From positions 1-10,729 of the forward strand of contig JAWDMO010000040.1 of NCBI GenBank assembly GCA_046536535.1: a stretch of 10,729 nucleotides of DNA, in the 5' to 3' direction. Shown piece after piece: positions 1 through 5,425 of the stretch. The notes beneath the pieces were generated by a model, which saw only the letters and a list, made by a program, of their open reading frames with translations, did not search any database and was not told the DNA's origin. Made by a program: the position numbers and the translations under genes. Source of the DNA: Conexivisphaera sp046536535 (GTDB lineage Archaea > Thermoproteota > Nitrososphaeria > Conexivisphaerales > Conexivisphaeraceae). Every line of letters starts with the position of its first letter. The first letter of the stretch is position 1.

Positions 1-210
1 CCCGGCCGCCGACGCCACCGAGTAGAAATGGTGGATGAGCCCCTCGGGCATCTCGTAGAAGAACGTGAAATGCTCCCGGGGGATCACGAGCGCCTGTCCC
101 CTGGACAGCGGATACCGGTCCATGATCACAATGACCCTGTCGTCCCTGTACGCGAAATGCGCCCTCTCCTCCCCCCTCGAGATCCTGCAGAAGACATCCC
201 CGGGCATCAT
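1..210 (-). CDS. HIT-family (histidine triad) protein, N-terminal part, runs off left edge
   Basis: Reading leftwards from an ATG at 208-210 the frame is open to the window edge, giving about 70 residues. They match the N-terminal half of HIT proteins: a start MMPGDVFCRISRGEE, then AYRDDRVIVIMDRYPLSRG and QALVIPREH, equivalent to the family's xFCxIxxGE...D...V.DxxPxxxGHxLVxPxxH. The catalytic HxHxH triad lies further downstream and is outside the window, so activity cannot be judged. HIT proteins are nucleotide hydrolases or transferases acting on AMP-lysine/AMP-phosphoramidate, dinucleoside polyphosphates and similar substrates. Only one of the N-terminal cysteines of the zinc-binding CxxC form is present (VFC). 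ATG 205-207 is an alternative start. A TATA-like box about 25 bp upstream suggests a leaderless mRNA. The gene is divergent from the TDT transporter. Confidence 0.8.
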   Translation of the reverse strand, partial: MMPGDVFCRISRGEERAHFAYRDDRVIVIMDRYPLSRGQALVIPREHFTFFYEMPEGLIHHFYSVASAAG

Positions 211-230
211 CCGTCGTGGACCGCGCTAAG

Positions 231-240
231 CGTTTATCCC
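231..240 (-). promoter_or_regulatory. TATA-like box of the HIT gene
   Basis: On the minus strand the stretch reads GGGATAAACG, centred about 25 bp upstream of the ATG at 210. This is the usual archaeal distance from TATA box to transcription start, so the message would begin at or next to the start codon. It lies just outside the 26-bp repeat array. Confidence 0.45.
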
Positions 241-250
241 TTGCGGGCCT

Positions 251-351
251 GAGGACCTGTGTCTCTACTGCGACCGGAGGACCTGTGTCTCTACTGCGAC
301 CGGAGGACCTGTGTCTCTACTGCGACCGGAGGACCTGTGTCTCTACTGCGA
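251..351. repeat. Four tandem copies of a 26-bp unit
   Basis: The unit GAGGACCTGTGTCTCTACTG followed by CGACCG starts at 251, 277, 303 and 329. The first three copies are identical over 26 bp and the fourth matches for 23 bp (to 351). There are no spacers, so it is not a CRISPR array. It sits between the promoters of two divergent genes (HIT and TDT transporter). It could be a multi-copy operator or simply recent slippage; perfect identity points to recent or continuing amplification. Because 26 is not a multiple of three, a coding frame through it would repeat only every 78 bp, which argues against coding. Confidence 0.95.
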
Positions 352-416
352 TATGATCATCGAAGCCTCGATCGAGTTCCATATATGATTCAACATACAG
401 GCCGTAAATTGAGAAA

Positions 417-427
417 CATATAAAATG
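417..427 (+). promoter_or_regulatory. TATA box of the TDT/SLAC1-like gene
   Basis: CATATAAAATG lies in AT-rich sequence, centred 26 bp before the GTG at 448. This spacing places transcription start on the start codon (leaderless) and supports GTG 448. The ATG inside the box (425) is out of frame with the gene. A second AT-rich stretch, CCATATATGA, lies near 379-388. Confidence 0.65.
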
Positions 428-447
428 GGTTACCAGGAGCGGATCGC

Positions 448-1545
448 GTGCCGCCGAAGCTCCTGGCAGCGTTCTCATCCGAGTGGTTCTCCGTCGCGCT
501 GGGCACGACCGCCACGTCGGTCGCGGTCTACTGGATATCCGCGCTCCACCACATACCCATCCTGCGCTGGGTGGGGCTGGCGTTCCTCATCATAGGCGCC
601 ACATCCTTCGCTGTGATCTCGGTTCTCTGGGCGGCGAGGGGGCTGGCGTTCCCCGATCTCATCGGGAGCGATTCGCGCAACCTGAACCGCGTGAGCTTCA
701 CCGCCGTGATGCCGCTGGAGATGATCGCGCTGGGAACCGCGCTCCAGCTCTACCTGGGGACACCGCGCGCCGCGTTCGCCGAGCTCCTGTCCGCGGATTA
801 CTTCGCCGCGTTCGCCGTATCCATGTCCCTCAGCGTGCTGGAGGGCTATCTCCTCTACACGAGGAAGGAGATCTCCGGGGGCGATCTGACCTATGCGCTC
901 ATGATACCCCCCGTATCGGTGTCCACCGGGGTGCTGCTGGCCCCCTCACTCGTGCAGATCGCTCCGGGCCTGGCGCCCCTCGCGGATTTCCTGGTCGCGG
1001 GCGGCCTCGGGGTGAGCTTCATGCTATTCATATTCATAGGATCCCTGGGGCTCGCCGCACACGTCAGGGAGGTCAGGACTCCGGAATCCATACCGGTGGC
1101 GATATTTCCGGTCGGGGTATCCAGCATACTGGTCATCAACATACTGTTCCTGTCATCGATCGGCTTCATCCAGGGAAAACTTGCGCTCATGATCGCGATC
1201 GCGTTCTGGGGGTTCGAGTTCTGGAACTTGCTCGTGATGACCGCCGTGAGCGCCGCATCCCTCCGCGGCCGGCCCCCGATGAGCGTCTGGGCTTACCTGT
1301 TCCCGCTCACGATCTTCTGGGTATCATCGATCCGCATATCCGCGCTCCTGGCCTCCTCGGGGTACTCGCTTCCCTCGATGATCGTGATCGCGGCCGGCAC
1401 CGCGGTCGCGGTCGCCATCCTGCCGCTCTGGGCGTACTCGGTCTACGCGTCGGCGCTCCTGCTCAGGTGGCTAACCTCGCTGTCGAGGGCTCCGGCGCCG
1501 GCGGACGTCGTGGCCGAGGGCGAGGAGGGCGGGAAATCCCCGTAG
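448..1545 (+). CDS. TDT/SLAC1-family (TehA-like) ten-helix anion transporter or channel
   Basis: The 365-residue protein has ten hydrophobic segments, roughly at residues 13-32, 40-61, 86-104, 118-136, 148-168, 180-204, 214-238, 244-268, 278-302 and 309-335. This is the architecture of the tellurite-resistance/dicarboxylate transporter family that includes TehA, Mae1 and plant SLAC1. Family-like stretches are EWFSVALGT near the N-terminus (family: xWFxxxxGT), LMIPPVS at 151-157 (family: IPPV) and SVWAYLFPLTIF at 279-290 (family: WWxxxFPxG). Likely substrates are small anions (malate, sulfite, nitrate, chloride), which sequence cannot resolve. The tail after residue 346 is polar and low-complexity (PAPADVVAEGEEGG) and overlaps the antisense purK tail. 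The GTG start is fixed by the TATA box 26 bp upstream. Confidence 0.72.
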   Translation: MPPKLLAAFSSEWFSVALGTTATSVAVYWISALHHIPILRWVGLAFLIIGATSFAVISVLWAARGLAFPDLIGSDSRNLNRVSFTAVMPLEMIALGTALQLYLGTPRAAFAELLSADYFAAFAVSMSLSVLEGYLLYTRKEISGGDLTYALMIPPVSVSTGVLLAPSLVQIAPGLAPLADFLVAGGLGVSFMLFIFIGSLGLAAHVREVRTPESIPVAIFPVGVSSILVINILFLSSIGFIQGKLALMIAIAFWGFEFWNLLVMTAVSAASLRGRPPMSVWAYLFPLTIFWVSSIRISALLASSGYSLPSMIVIAAGTAVAVAILPLWAYSVYASALLLRWLTSLSRAPAPADVVAEGEEGGKSP

Positions 1546-2630
1546 ATGGCGGCCATCAGCTCCCTCAACCTCCTCCCGAGCTCCTCATCCGATCCGGCCA
1601 CCACACATACGTGTCCCATCTTCCTCCCCGGCCTCGCCTCGGCCTTCCCGTACCACCAGAGCCTCGTGCCGGGCACCGATAGTATGTTCCGTACCGGCAG
1701 CTCCCCCCTCGATATTCCCAGGCTGTTCACGATCCCCGTCGGACGGAGGATCTCGGTTGATCCGAGCGGCATGTCCAGTATGGCGCGCAGGTGATTCTCG
1801 AACTGACTGGTCGTGGCCCCGCAGAGGGACCAGTGCCCCGTGTTGTGCACCCTGGGCGCGAACTCGTTGACGAGGACCCTTCCGTCGGCCGATATCAGGA
1901 ACTCGACGGCCAGCACGCCGACGTAGTCCATGGACTTGGCCAGGCGGACCGCCGCCCTGGACGCGGCCTCGACGGCCTCCGTGTCCCGCGCGGGCGCCAT
2001 GCTGTACAGGAGAATCCCACCCGCGTTGTGGTTCTCGGCCGCCGGGTAGACTACCTCCTCGCCCGACTTCGAGCGCGCGACTATGACTGAGATTTCCTCC
2101 CGGACGTCCACCATCTCCTCCACGAGCACGGGATAATCCCACGGAATGGACGCGACATCCCCGGGATTCCTCAGGAAGCGCACGCCCTTCCCGTCGTATC
2201 CTCCGCCCGGGGCCTTGACGACCGCCGATCCCGCGCGGGATATCATGTCCTCGACCTCCAGGGGTGAGCTCGCTATCCGGAATCCGGCCGTGGGGATTCC
2301 GAGCTCGACCAGTAATTCCTTCTCCAGGGACCTGTTCCGCTTCGCGAGGAGCGGGCGCATGCCGGGCCTGAGCTTCCCCGCGGCGTCCGCCATCTCAGCG
2401 ACGGCCACGTCGACGTTCTCGAACTCATATGTCACCACGTCGCTCCAGGAGACGAATTCCGTGCCCTCGCCCGGTGAGAACGCGTTATCCGCTATCCCCA
2501 CGGCGGGGGCGGTCGTGTCCGGCTCCAGAACGCCGAAGGAGATCCCGAGCTTCCTGCCCTCAATTATCATCATCCATCCCAACTGGCCGCCGCCGAGTAT
2601 CCCCACGCGCGGCCCCAGATCAGGCGCCAT
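1443..2630 (-). CDS. purK: PurK, 5-(carboxyamino)imidazole ribonucleotide synthase
   Basis: An ATP-grasp enzyme of about 395 residues that converts AIR, ATP and bicarbonate to N5-CAIR in purine synthesis. It has GILGGGQLGW near residue 10 (pre-ATP-grasp AIR-binding domain), VVKAPGGGYDGKGVRFL (ATP-grasp loop with the lysine), YPVLVEEMVDVREEISVIV, YPAAENHNAGGILLYSMAP, and LAVEFLISADGRVLVNEFAP with HNTGHWSLCGATTSQFENHL (metal- and substrate-binding region). I chose ATG 2630 because it gives the family-like start MAPDLGPRVGILGGG; it overlaps the end of purE by 11 bp, so the two are translationally coupled. An upstream ATG at 2654 would only lengthen that overlap. The last roughly 30 residues, after IYGD, form a Ser/Ala-rich tail beyond the usual family end, encoded antisense to the transporter's 3' end. 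Confidence 0.95.
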   Translation of the reverse strand: MAPDLGPRVGILGGGQLGWMMIIEGRKLGISFGVLEPDTTAPAVGIADNAFSPGEGTEFVSWSDVVTYEFENVDVAVAEMADAAGKLRPGMRPLLAKRNRSLEKELLVELGIPTAGFRIASSPLEVEDMISRAGSAVVKAPGGGYDGKGVRFLRNPGDVASIPWDYPVLVEEMVDVREEISVIVARSKSGEEVVYPAAENHNAGGILLYSMAPARDTEAVEAASRAAVRLAKSMDYVGVLAVEFLISADGRVLVNEFAPRVHNTGHWSLCGATTSQFENHLRAILDMPLGSTEILRPTGIVNSLGISRGELPVRNILSVPGTRLWWYGKAEARPGRKMGHVCVVAGSDEELGRRLRELMAAIYGDFPPSSPSATTSAGAGALDSEVSHLSRSADA

Positions 2631-3102
2631 CCAGCGCGGCCCCCAGGACCTCATCCCTCATGGAGTCCATGAGCGCCACCACCCTCTCCCTTATCTCGGG
2701 ATGTTTCACCCCGAGTATTCTGGCGGCGAGCAGCGCGGCGTTCCTGGCGCCCCCCACGGCCACGGTTGCCACCGGGATCCCGTACGGCATCTGCACTATC
2801 GAGAGGAGGGAGTCCATTCCCCCCATGTTCTTCGTCGGCATCGGCACCCCTATCACCGGGAGGGGGGTCAGCGATGCGGTCATACCGGGCAGATGCGCGG
2901 CGCCGCCCGCACCGGCTATTATCACCTCCAGCCCCCTGTCGGCCGCCTTCCTCGCGTACTCGAACATCAGTTCCGGGGTCCTGTGCGCGGATACGACCCT
3001 GACCTCGTACGGTATATCCAGGTGCCTCAGGACGTCCACCGCATCCCTCATGACGTCCCAGTCGCTCCTGCTCCCCATGATGACGCCCACAAGCGGGTTC
3101 AT
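2620..3102 (-). CDS. purE: PurE class I, N5-carboxyaminoimidazole ribonucleotide mutase
   Basis: A 160-residue protein that moves the carboxylate of N5-CAIR to C4, giving CAIR. Diagnostic stretches are VGVIMGSRSDWDVM (phosphate loop), VVSAHRTPELM (conserved active-site His), GAGGAAHLPGMTA, LPVIGVPMPTKNMGGMDSL and VGGARNAALLAARIL. The SAHRTP signature and an adjacent purK make this the class I mutase rather than a class II AIR carboxylase. Start ATG 3102 gives the family N-terminus MNPLVGVIMGS; the open frame continues 46 codons further upstream but that part crosses the promoter box and has no family resemblance. A TATA box about 34 bp upstream implies a leader of only about 8 nt. It is the first gene of a purE-purK operon, divergent from purM. 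Confidence 0.96.
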   Translation of the reverse strand: MNPLVGVIMGSRSDWDVMRDAVDVLRHLDIPYEVRVVSAHRTPELMFEYARKAADRGLEVIIAGAGGAAHLPGMTASLTPLPVIGVPMPTKNMGGMDSLLSIVQMPYGIPVATVAVGGARNAALLAARILGVKHPEIRERVVALMDSMRDEVLGAALDGA

Positions 3103-3130
3103 GCCGTCCGCAGCAGTTCGGTGGAAGACG

Positions 3131-3141
3131 GTTTTATATAG
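3131..3141 (-). promoter_or_regulatory. TATA box of the purE-purK operon
   Basis: The minus strand reads CTATATAAAAC here, a textbook archaeal TATA box, centred about 34 bp before the purE ATG at 3102. Expected transcription start is near 3110. It excludes translation starts of the open frame upstream of 3110. Confidence 0.75.
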
Positions 3142-3217
3142 GCGTTTTAGGGGTTTGGGGGAAGCGGTAAAAGTAAAACTCCGACCTTCGGGGAGGAGAT
3201 AATCGGACTTCCCCGTG

Positions 3218-3226
3218 CTTAAATAT
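3218..3226 (+). promoter_or_regulatory. TATA-like box ahead of the tnpB relic
   Basis: CTTAAATAT is centred 22 and 28 bp before the two candidate start codons of the tnpB remnant (3244, 3250). It is probably the transposon's own promoter or the one it landed beside. If still active it would transcribe through the relic's right-end hairpin towards purM. Confidence 0.4.
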
Positions 3227-3243
3227 TCTCTGTACACCACTAA

Positions 3244-3464
3244 ATGCGGATGCTTTCGGCGTATAAGTTCAGGCTCTACCCGGGTGAGGAACGGGAGAAA
3301 TCATCGATGACCAGCTCGGGATATGCAAGGAGCTCCATAATGGAGCCCACCACGAAAGGCTGGAACATTACGAGGTGTCGATGAACCAGGAAACAAGTTC
3401 CCGCGTTGCCGACGAACCCGTGCCGGGGGATAGCGGTGCGGGAAGCCCACGCGCTTCAGCGTGA
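3244..3464 (+). pseudogene. tnpB: tnpB (IS605 OrfB) pseudogene: frameshifted and internally deleted
   Basis: From ATG 3244/3250 the frame reads MRMLSAYKFRLYPGEEREK, a classic TnpB N-terminus (xxxYKFRLYPxxEQ...). Right after codon AAA at 3298-3300 the frame breaks; the next phase, from 3303, continues with IDDQLGICKELHN then GAHHERLEHYE, which aligns with the TnpB xIxxxLGxCRxLYNxxLxxRxxxY segment. That means one net base was lost (or two gained). Soon after NQE near 3390 the family match stops and a short tail ending GDSGAGSPRASA leads to TGA at 3462. An intact TnpB has about 400 residues with a RuvC-like D-E-D centre and a zinc ribbon; all of these are missing. Without the shift the first frame ends at TGA 3382. 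It encodes no functional nuclease. Confidence 0.85.
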
Positions 3465-3475
3465 GAGGATGTCAA
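3448..3475 (+). ncRNA. Right-end hairpin of the IS605 relic (possible 3' part of a TnpB guide RNA)
   Basis: CACGC (3448-3452) and GCGTG (3459-3463) form a 5-bp stem with a GCTTCA loop, followed by GAGGATGTCAA. In intact IS200/IS605 elements, RNA spanning the end of tnpB and the right end is the TnpB guide scaffold (reRNA/omegaRNA), and the bases just past the element are the guide. Here that guide would begin near 3476. The hairpin is seen; that it is transcribed or used is inference, and the element encodes no TnpB of its own. Confidence 0.4.
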
Positions 3476-3489
3476 ATACGATTTTGTTC

Positions 3490-3631
3490 GCGGGGACGAA
3501 CCGGGACGACGATGGTGACTGAACGGTCGAGTGGACCGTCCCCGCGGCGCACGTCCCCGGTTACGGTTGAACTGCAGGAACTTACCATGAGGGAGCTATC
3601 CATCCCCCACCTCGCGGAGGGAAACTTCCGC
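3490..3631 (+). other. Strongly self-complementary intergenic stretch, possible structured RNA or second IS relic
   Basis: Several complementary pairs occur in 140 bp. GCGGGGACG (3490-3498) pairs with CGTCCCCGC (3537-3545), nine perfect pairs. ACGGTC (3523-3528) pairs with GACCGT (3534-3539). AACCGGGACG (3499-3508) pairs with CGTCCCCGGTT (3552-3562) with one bulge. GCGGAGG-GAAA-CTTCCGC (3614-3631) is a 7-bp hairpin (one G-U) closed by a GNRA-type tetraloop. The first two share bases, so alternative folds are possible. An open frame of 69 codons crosses it (3461-3670), but it starts inside the IS right end and matches no family I can name. It lies just upstream of the purM promoter. Confidence 0.35.
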
Positions 3632-3648
3632 CCCCTTCTCCTTTGGCG

Positions 3649-3660
3649 GTTAAAATTTAA
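3649..3660 (+). promoter_or_regulatory. TATA-like box of purM
   Basis: GTTAAAATTTAA lies at the end of the purE-purM gap. Expected transcription start is near 3680, a short leader before GTG 3690. A weaker AT-rich run, AAGGATTTTAG (3676-3686), is centred about 26 bp before the alternative GTG at 3708 and would give a leaderless message from there. Confidence 0.5.
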
Positions 3661-3689
3661 TCGAATGTGAAGACTAAGGATTTTAGCCG

Positions 3690-4886
3690 GTGCGCCCCGG
3701 TCTCCCCGTGGGATCCTACAGGAAGCTCGGGGTCGACCCCCTCAAGGAGGGCTTGGACGTCCTATCGTCGCTCGTCAGGCCATCAGCAAGGGGATTCGCC
3801 GACGCGTTCGAGGATCCCGAGGTCACGGGAAGGGGACTCGTGCTCCACGTGGACGGGGCGGGGTCGAAGCCCGTGGTCGCGTACCTTCATTACAGGGAGA
3901 CCGGGGATCCCTCGCGCTTCGGGGGACTCATCCAGGACGTGCTGGCCATGAACGTGGACGACGCGGCCGCCGTGGGGGCCCGCCCGCTGCTATTCGCGGA
4001 CTACGTGGCGTACAATAGCCTGAGGATAAGGGGCGAGGACCTGCTTCCGGCGCTGGCCTCCGGGATCTCTTCGTCGCTCTCGGCGCTGGGCGATGCCATG
4101 TCGTCCCTGGGGGGAGCGCCGGCACTCGCCGGGGGGGAGACCGCGCAGGCCCCCGACCAGACGAGGACGCTGGACGTGGCGGGGGCGGTGCTCTCATCGG
4201 TCCCGCTGGACGCGGTGCGCGCGTCGACGGTCTCGGCCGGCATGGACATAGTCGGCGTCAGGAGCGGCGGCCGGTCCAGGTGGGAGGCGGGCGAGAACAG
4301 CGGGATCATGTGCAACGGGCTCACTCTAGCGAGGCATGTGCTCCTCTCGAGGGAGTACCGCGAGATGTACCCGGAGGCGTACGAGCCCGGGATTCCCGGG
4401 GACGGGAGGTTCCGGCTCGACCACTCCCCGGAGGGGCTGGGGATGACCGTCGGGGAGGCGCTCATGTCGCCCACCAGGATATACGCGCCGATCGCGATCG
4501 AGGCCGCGCGCCGTTGCCCCGGTGCGCCGATGGTCCACGTGACCGGCGGAGGACAGACCAAGATACTCAGGCTGGGCTCCGGAATGCGCTACGTCATGGA
4601 TGGGCTTCCGGAGCCGGATCCGATATTCGGGCTCATCAGGGAGGAGGGGGGGATTGACTGGGGCGAGATGTACGAATCGTTCAACATGGGCGTCGGCTTC
4701 GAGATACTGGCGCAGCGCGAATGCTCCGAGGAGCTGCTCGGGATCTCGGAGCGTAACGGGGTGGAGGCGTTCATCGTCGGGAGGGTGGAGGCCTGGACCC
4801 CCGGGGAGAACGCGCTCGAGATAAGGACGCGGTGGTCGGGGAAGCTCGGGTGGCGCAGGGAGCTGCGCCGCGACATCCCCGGCTGA
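3690..4886 (+). CDS. purM: PurM, phosphoribosylformylglycinamidine cyclo-ligase (AIR synthase), long divergent form
   Basis: Closes formylglycinamidine ribonucleotide with ATP to give AIR, the substrate of PurK. Family landmarks in order: YRKLGVDPLKEGL (family YKDAGVD), VLHVDGAGSKPVVAY (TDGVGTK nucleotide loop), DVLAMNVDDAAAVGARPLLFADYVA (DxVAMxVND, DYxA), ALAGGETAQAP (GGETAxMP), PTRIYAPIAIEA (PTRIYVKP), MVHVTGGGQTKILRLG (AHITGGG) and ESFNMGVGFEIL (TFNMGxG). At 398 residues it is about 50 longer than typical archaeal PurM. Extra sequence includes an insertion before the NGLTLAR motif: the usual SSGxHSNG reads SGGRSRWEAGENSGIMCNG, so the His-Ser of that motif becomes Met-Cys. An in-frame stop at 3684 limits the start to GTG 3690 or GTG 3708; 3708 (MGSYRKLGVD) is closer to family N-termini. 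A PurM-like paralogue with altered chemistry is a minor alternative. Confidence 0.88.
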   Translation: MRPGLPVGSYRKLGVDPLKEGLDVLSSLVRPSARGFADAFEDPEVTGRGLVLHVDGAGSKPVVAYLHYRETGDPSRFGGLIQDVLAMNVDDAAAVGARPLLFADYVAYNSLRIRGEDLLPALASGISSSLSALGDAMSSLGGAPALAGGETAQAPDQTRTLDVAGAVLSSVPLDAVRASTVSAGMDIVGVRSGGRSRWEAGENSGIMCNGLTLARHVLLSREYREMYPEAYEPGIPGDGRFRLDHSPEGLGMTVGEALMSPTRIYAPIAIEAARRCPGAPMVHVTGGGQTKILRLGSGMRYVMDGLPEPDPIFGLIREEGGIDWGEMYESFNMGVGFEILAQRECSEELLGISERNGVEAFIVGRVEAWTPGENALEIRTRWSGKLGWRRELRRDIPG

Positions 4887-4980
4887 GGCGTCGTGATTAC
4901 AGCGCCGTGTGGGTCGATGCCGGTAAGATAAGGAGGATCGCAAAGGCCAATCCGACCAGCACCAAGTGAATTCCACCGCC

Positions 4981-4990
4981 AAGTTAAAGA
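4981..4990 (+). promoter_or_regulatory. TATA-like box of the ATPase/ORP operon
   Basis: AAGTTAAAGA in otherwise GC-rich sequence is centred about 26-30 bp before GTG 5016. This fits a leaderless first gene and marks the start of the transcription unit that runs to about 7690. The rest of the purM-to-5016 gap (4887-4980) shows no gene and no clear T-rich terminator for purM. Confidence 0.5.
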
Positions 4991-5015
4991 CCCCCTCCCA
5001 TCCGCGCACCGTCAC

Positions 5016-5417
5016 GTGGTCGGCGTCAGTTCCCAGGGCGGTGGCCTTCTGGAGGCGGCCGCTGGATACCTTTTCCACCGCGCCGGATGCGCCAACCCGT
5101 TCAGGATAAGCCGCATGCTGGTGCTCGCCGCGTGGAGGGGGCTGCCCCTGCTCGACGAGATGCACGTCGATGGAGAGCCCTACGGCTTCTCGATACCCGA
5201 GGTAGCTCTGGCGATGCAGAGGTGGATATCATCGGGATGCGCCGAGAGGGATGAGGCGAACAAATGCGTGAGGTACCTGTGCGCGCGCCCGGATCTCACG
5301 GACGTCGAGCGTTCAATCCTGGATGGCGTCTACGAGGAGGTGAAGGATCTCCCGGACGTCGAGCTGAACAGGCGCGTGATCAGGGATCCGAGGTACCGGG
5401 AGCTCATAGGTAGGTGA
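5016..5417 (+). CDS. Uncharacterised small soluble protein, first gene of the ATPase/ORP operon
   Basis: I do not recognise this 133-residue protein. It has no membrane segment or signal peptide. Residues about 10-50 look helical (LLEAAAGYLFHRAG, ISRMLVLAAWRG). Residues 53-90 resemble a helical or winged-helix segment (PYGFSIPEVALAMQRWI then SSGCAERDEANKCV). The C-terminus is charged and helical (DVERSILDGVYEEVKDL; RDPRYREL). Cysteines at 25, 75, 84 and 89 could bind metal, but they form no standard motif. The general pattern faintly recalls Panacea/DUF4065-type helical proteins; I would not assign it. GTG 5016 fits a leaderless start from the TATA-like box upstream. It sits directly ahead of two ferredoxin-MinD ATPases, with its stop at 5417 only 8 bp before the next chosen start, so it probably works in the same process (partner, regulator or assembly factor). 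Confidence 0.75.
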   Translation: MVGVSSQGGGLLEAAAGYLFHRAGCANPFRISRMLVLAAWRGLPLLDEMHVDGEPYGFSIPEVALAMQRWISSGCAERDEANKCVRYLCARPDLTDVERSILDGVYEEVKDLPDVELNRRVIRDPRYRELIGR

Positions 5418-5418
5418 T
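5413..5418 (+). promoter_or_regulatory. Ribosome binding site GGTGAT that decides the first ATPase start
   Basis: GGTGAT matches the archaeal anti-Shine-Dalgarno at the 16S 3' end and lies 7 nt before ATG 5426. Two in-frame starts, GTG 5414 and ATG 5417, lie inside or against the site itself, so 5426 is preferred. The site overlaps the stop of the preceding gene, which suggests coupled translation. Confidence 0.65.
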
Positions 5419-5425
5419 GTGCGCC

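Larger units (their letters stand above)
3200..3475 (+). mobile_element. Internally deleted IS200/IS605-family element (tnpB relic with right end)
   Basis: The N-terminal coding part of TnpB joins, after a large internal deletion, to a short C-terminal tail and then to a terminal hairpin with the closing sequence GAGGATGTCAA (3465-3475), which resembles the right ends of archaeal IS200/IS605 elements. No tnpA is present. The left boundary is uncertain (set at about 3200); the right boundary is set on the terminal motif. It sits in the divergent purE/purM intergenic region. Identification of the N-terminus as TnpB is firm; the right-end call rests on recalled family resemblance. Confidence 0.7.

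Noticed and set aside
251..351. CRISPR-like direct repeats
   Set aside because: The copies are directly adjacent with no spacers, and the unit has no CRISPR repeat character.
251..351. A zinc-knuckle-like peptide (DLCLYCDR) read through the repeat array
   Set aside because: The 26-bp period changes frame in each copy, there is no start with a promoter, and the frame soon stops; the cysteine pair is chance.
483..1682. A 399-codon plus-strand open frame inside the transporter gene
   Set aside because: It is a shadow frame of the GC-rich gene: Arg/His/Gly-rich, without hydrophobic segments or family motifs, and the ten-helix frame at 448 explains the sequence.
3103..3240. Upstream N-terminal extension of purE to 3240
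   Set aside because: It crosses a strong TATA box and has no family similarity; the conserved PurE N-terminus starts at 3102.
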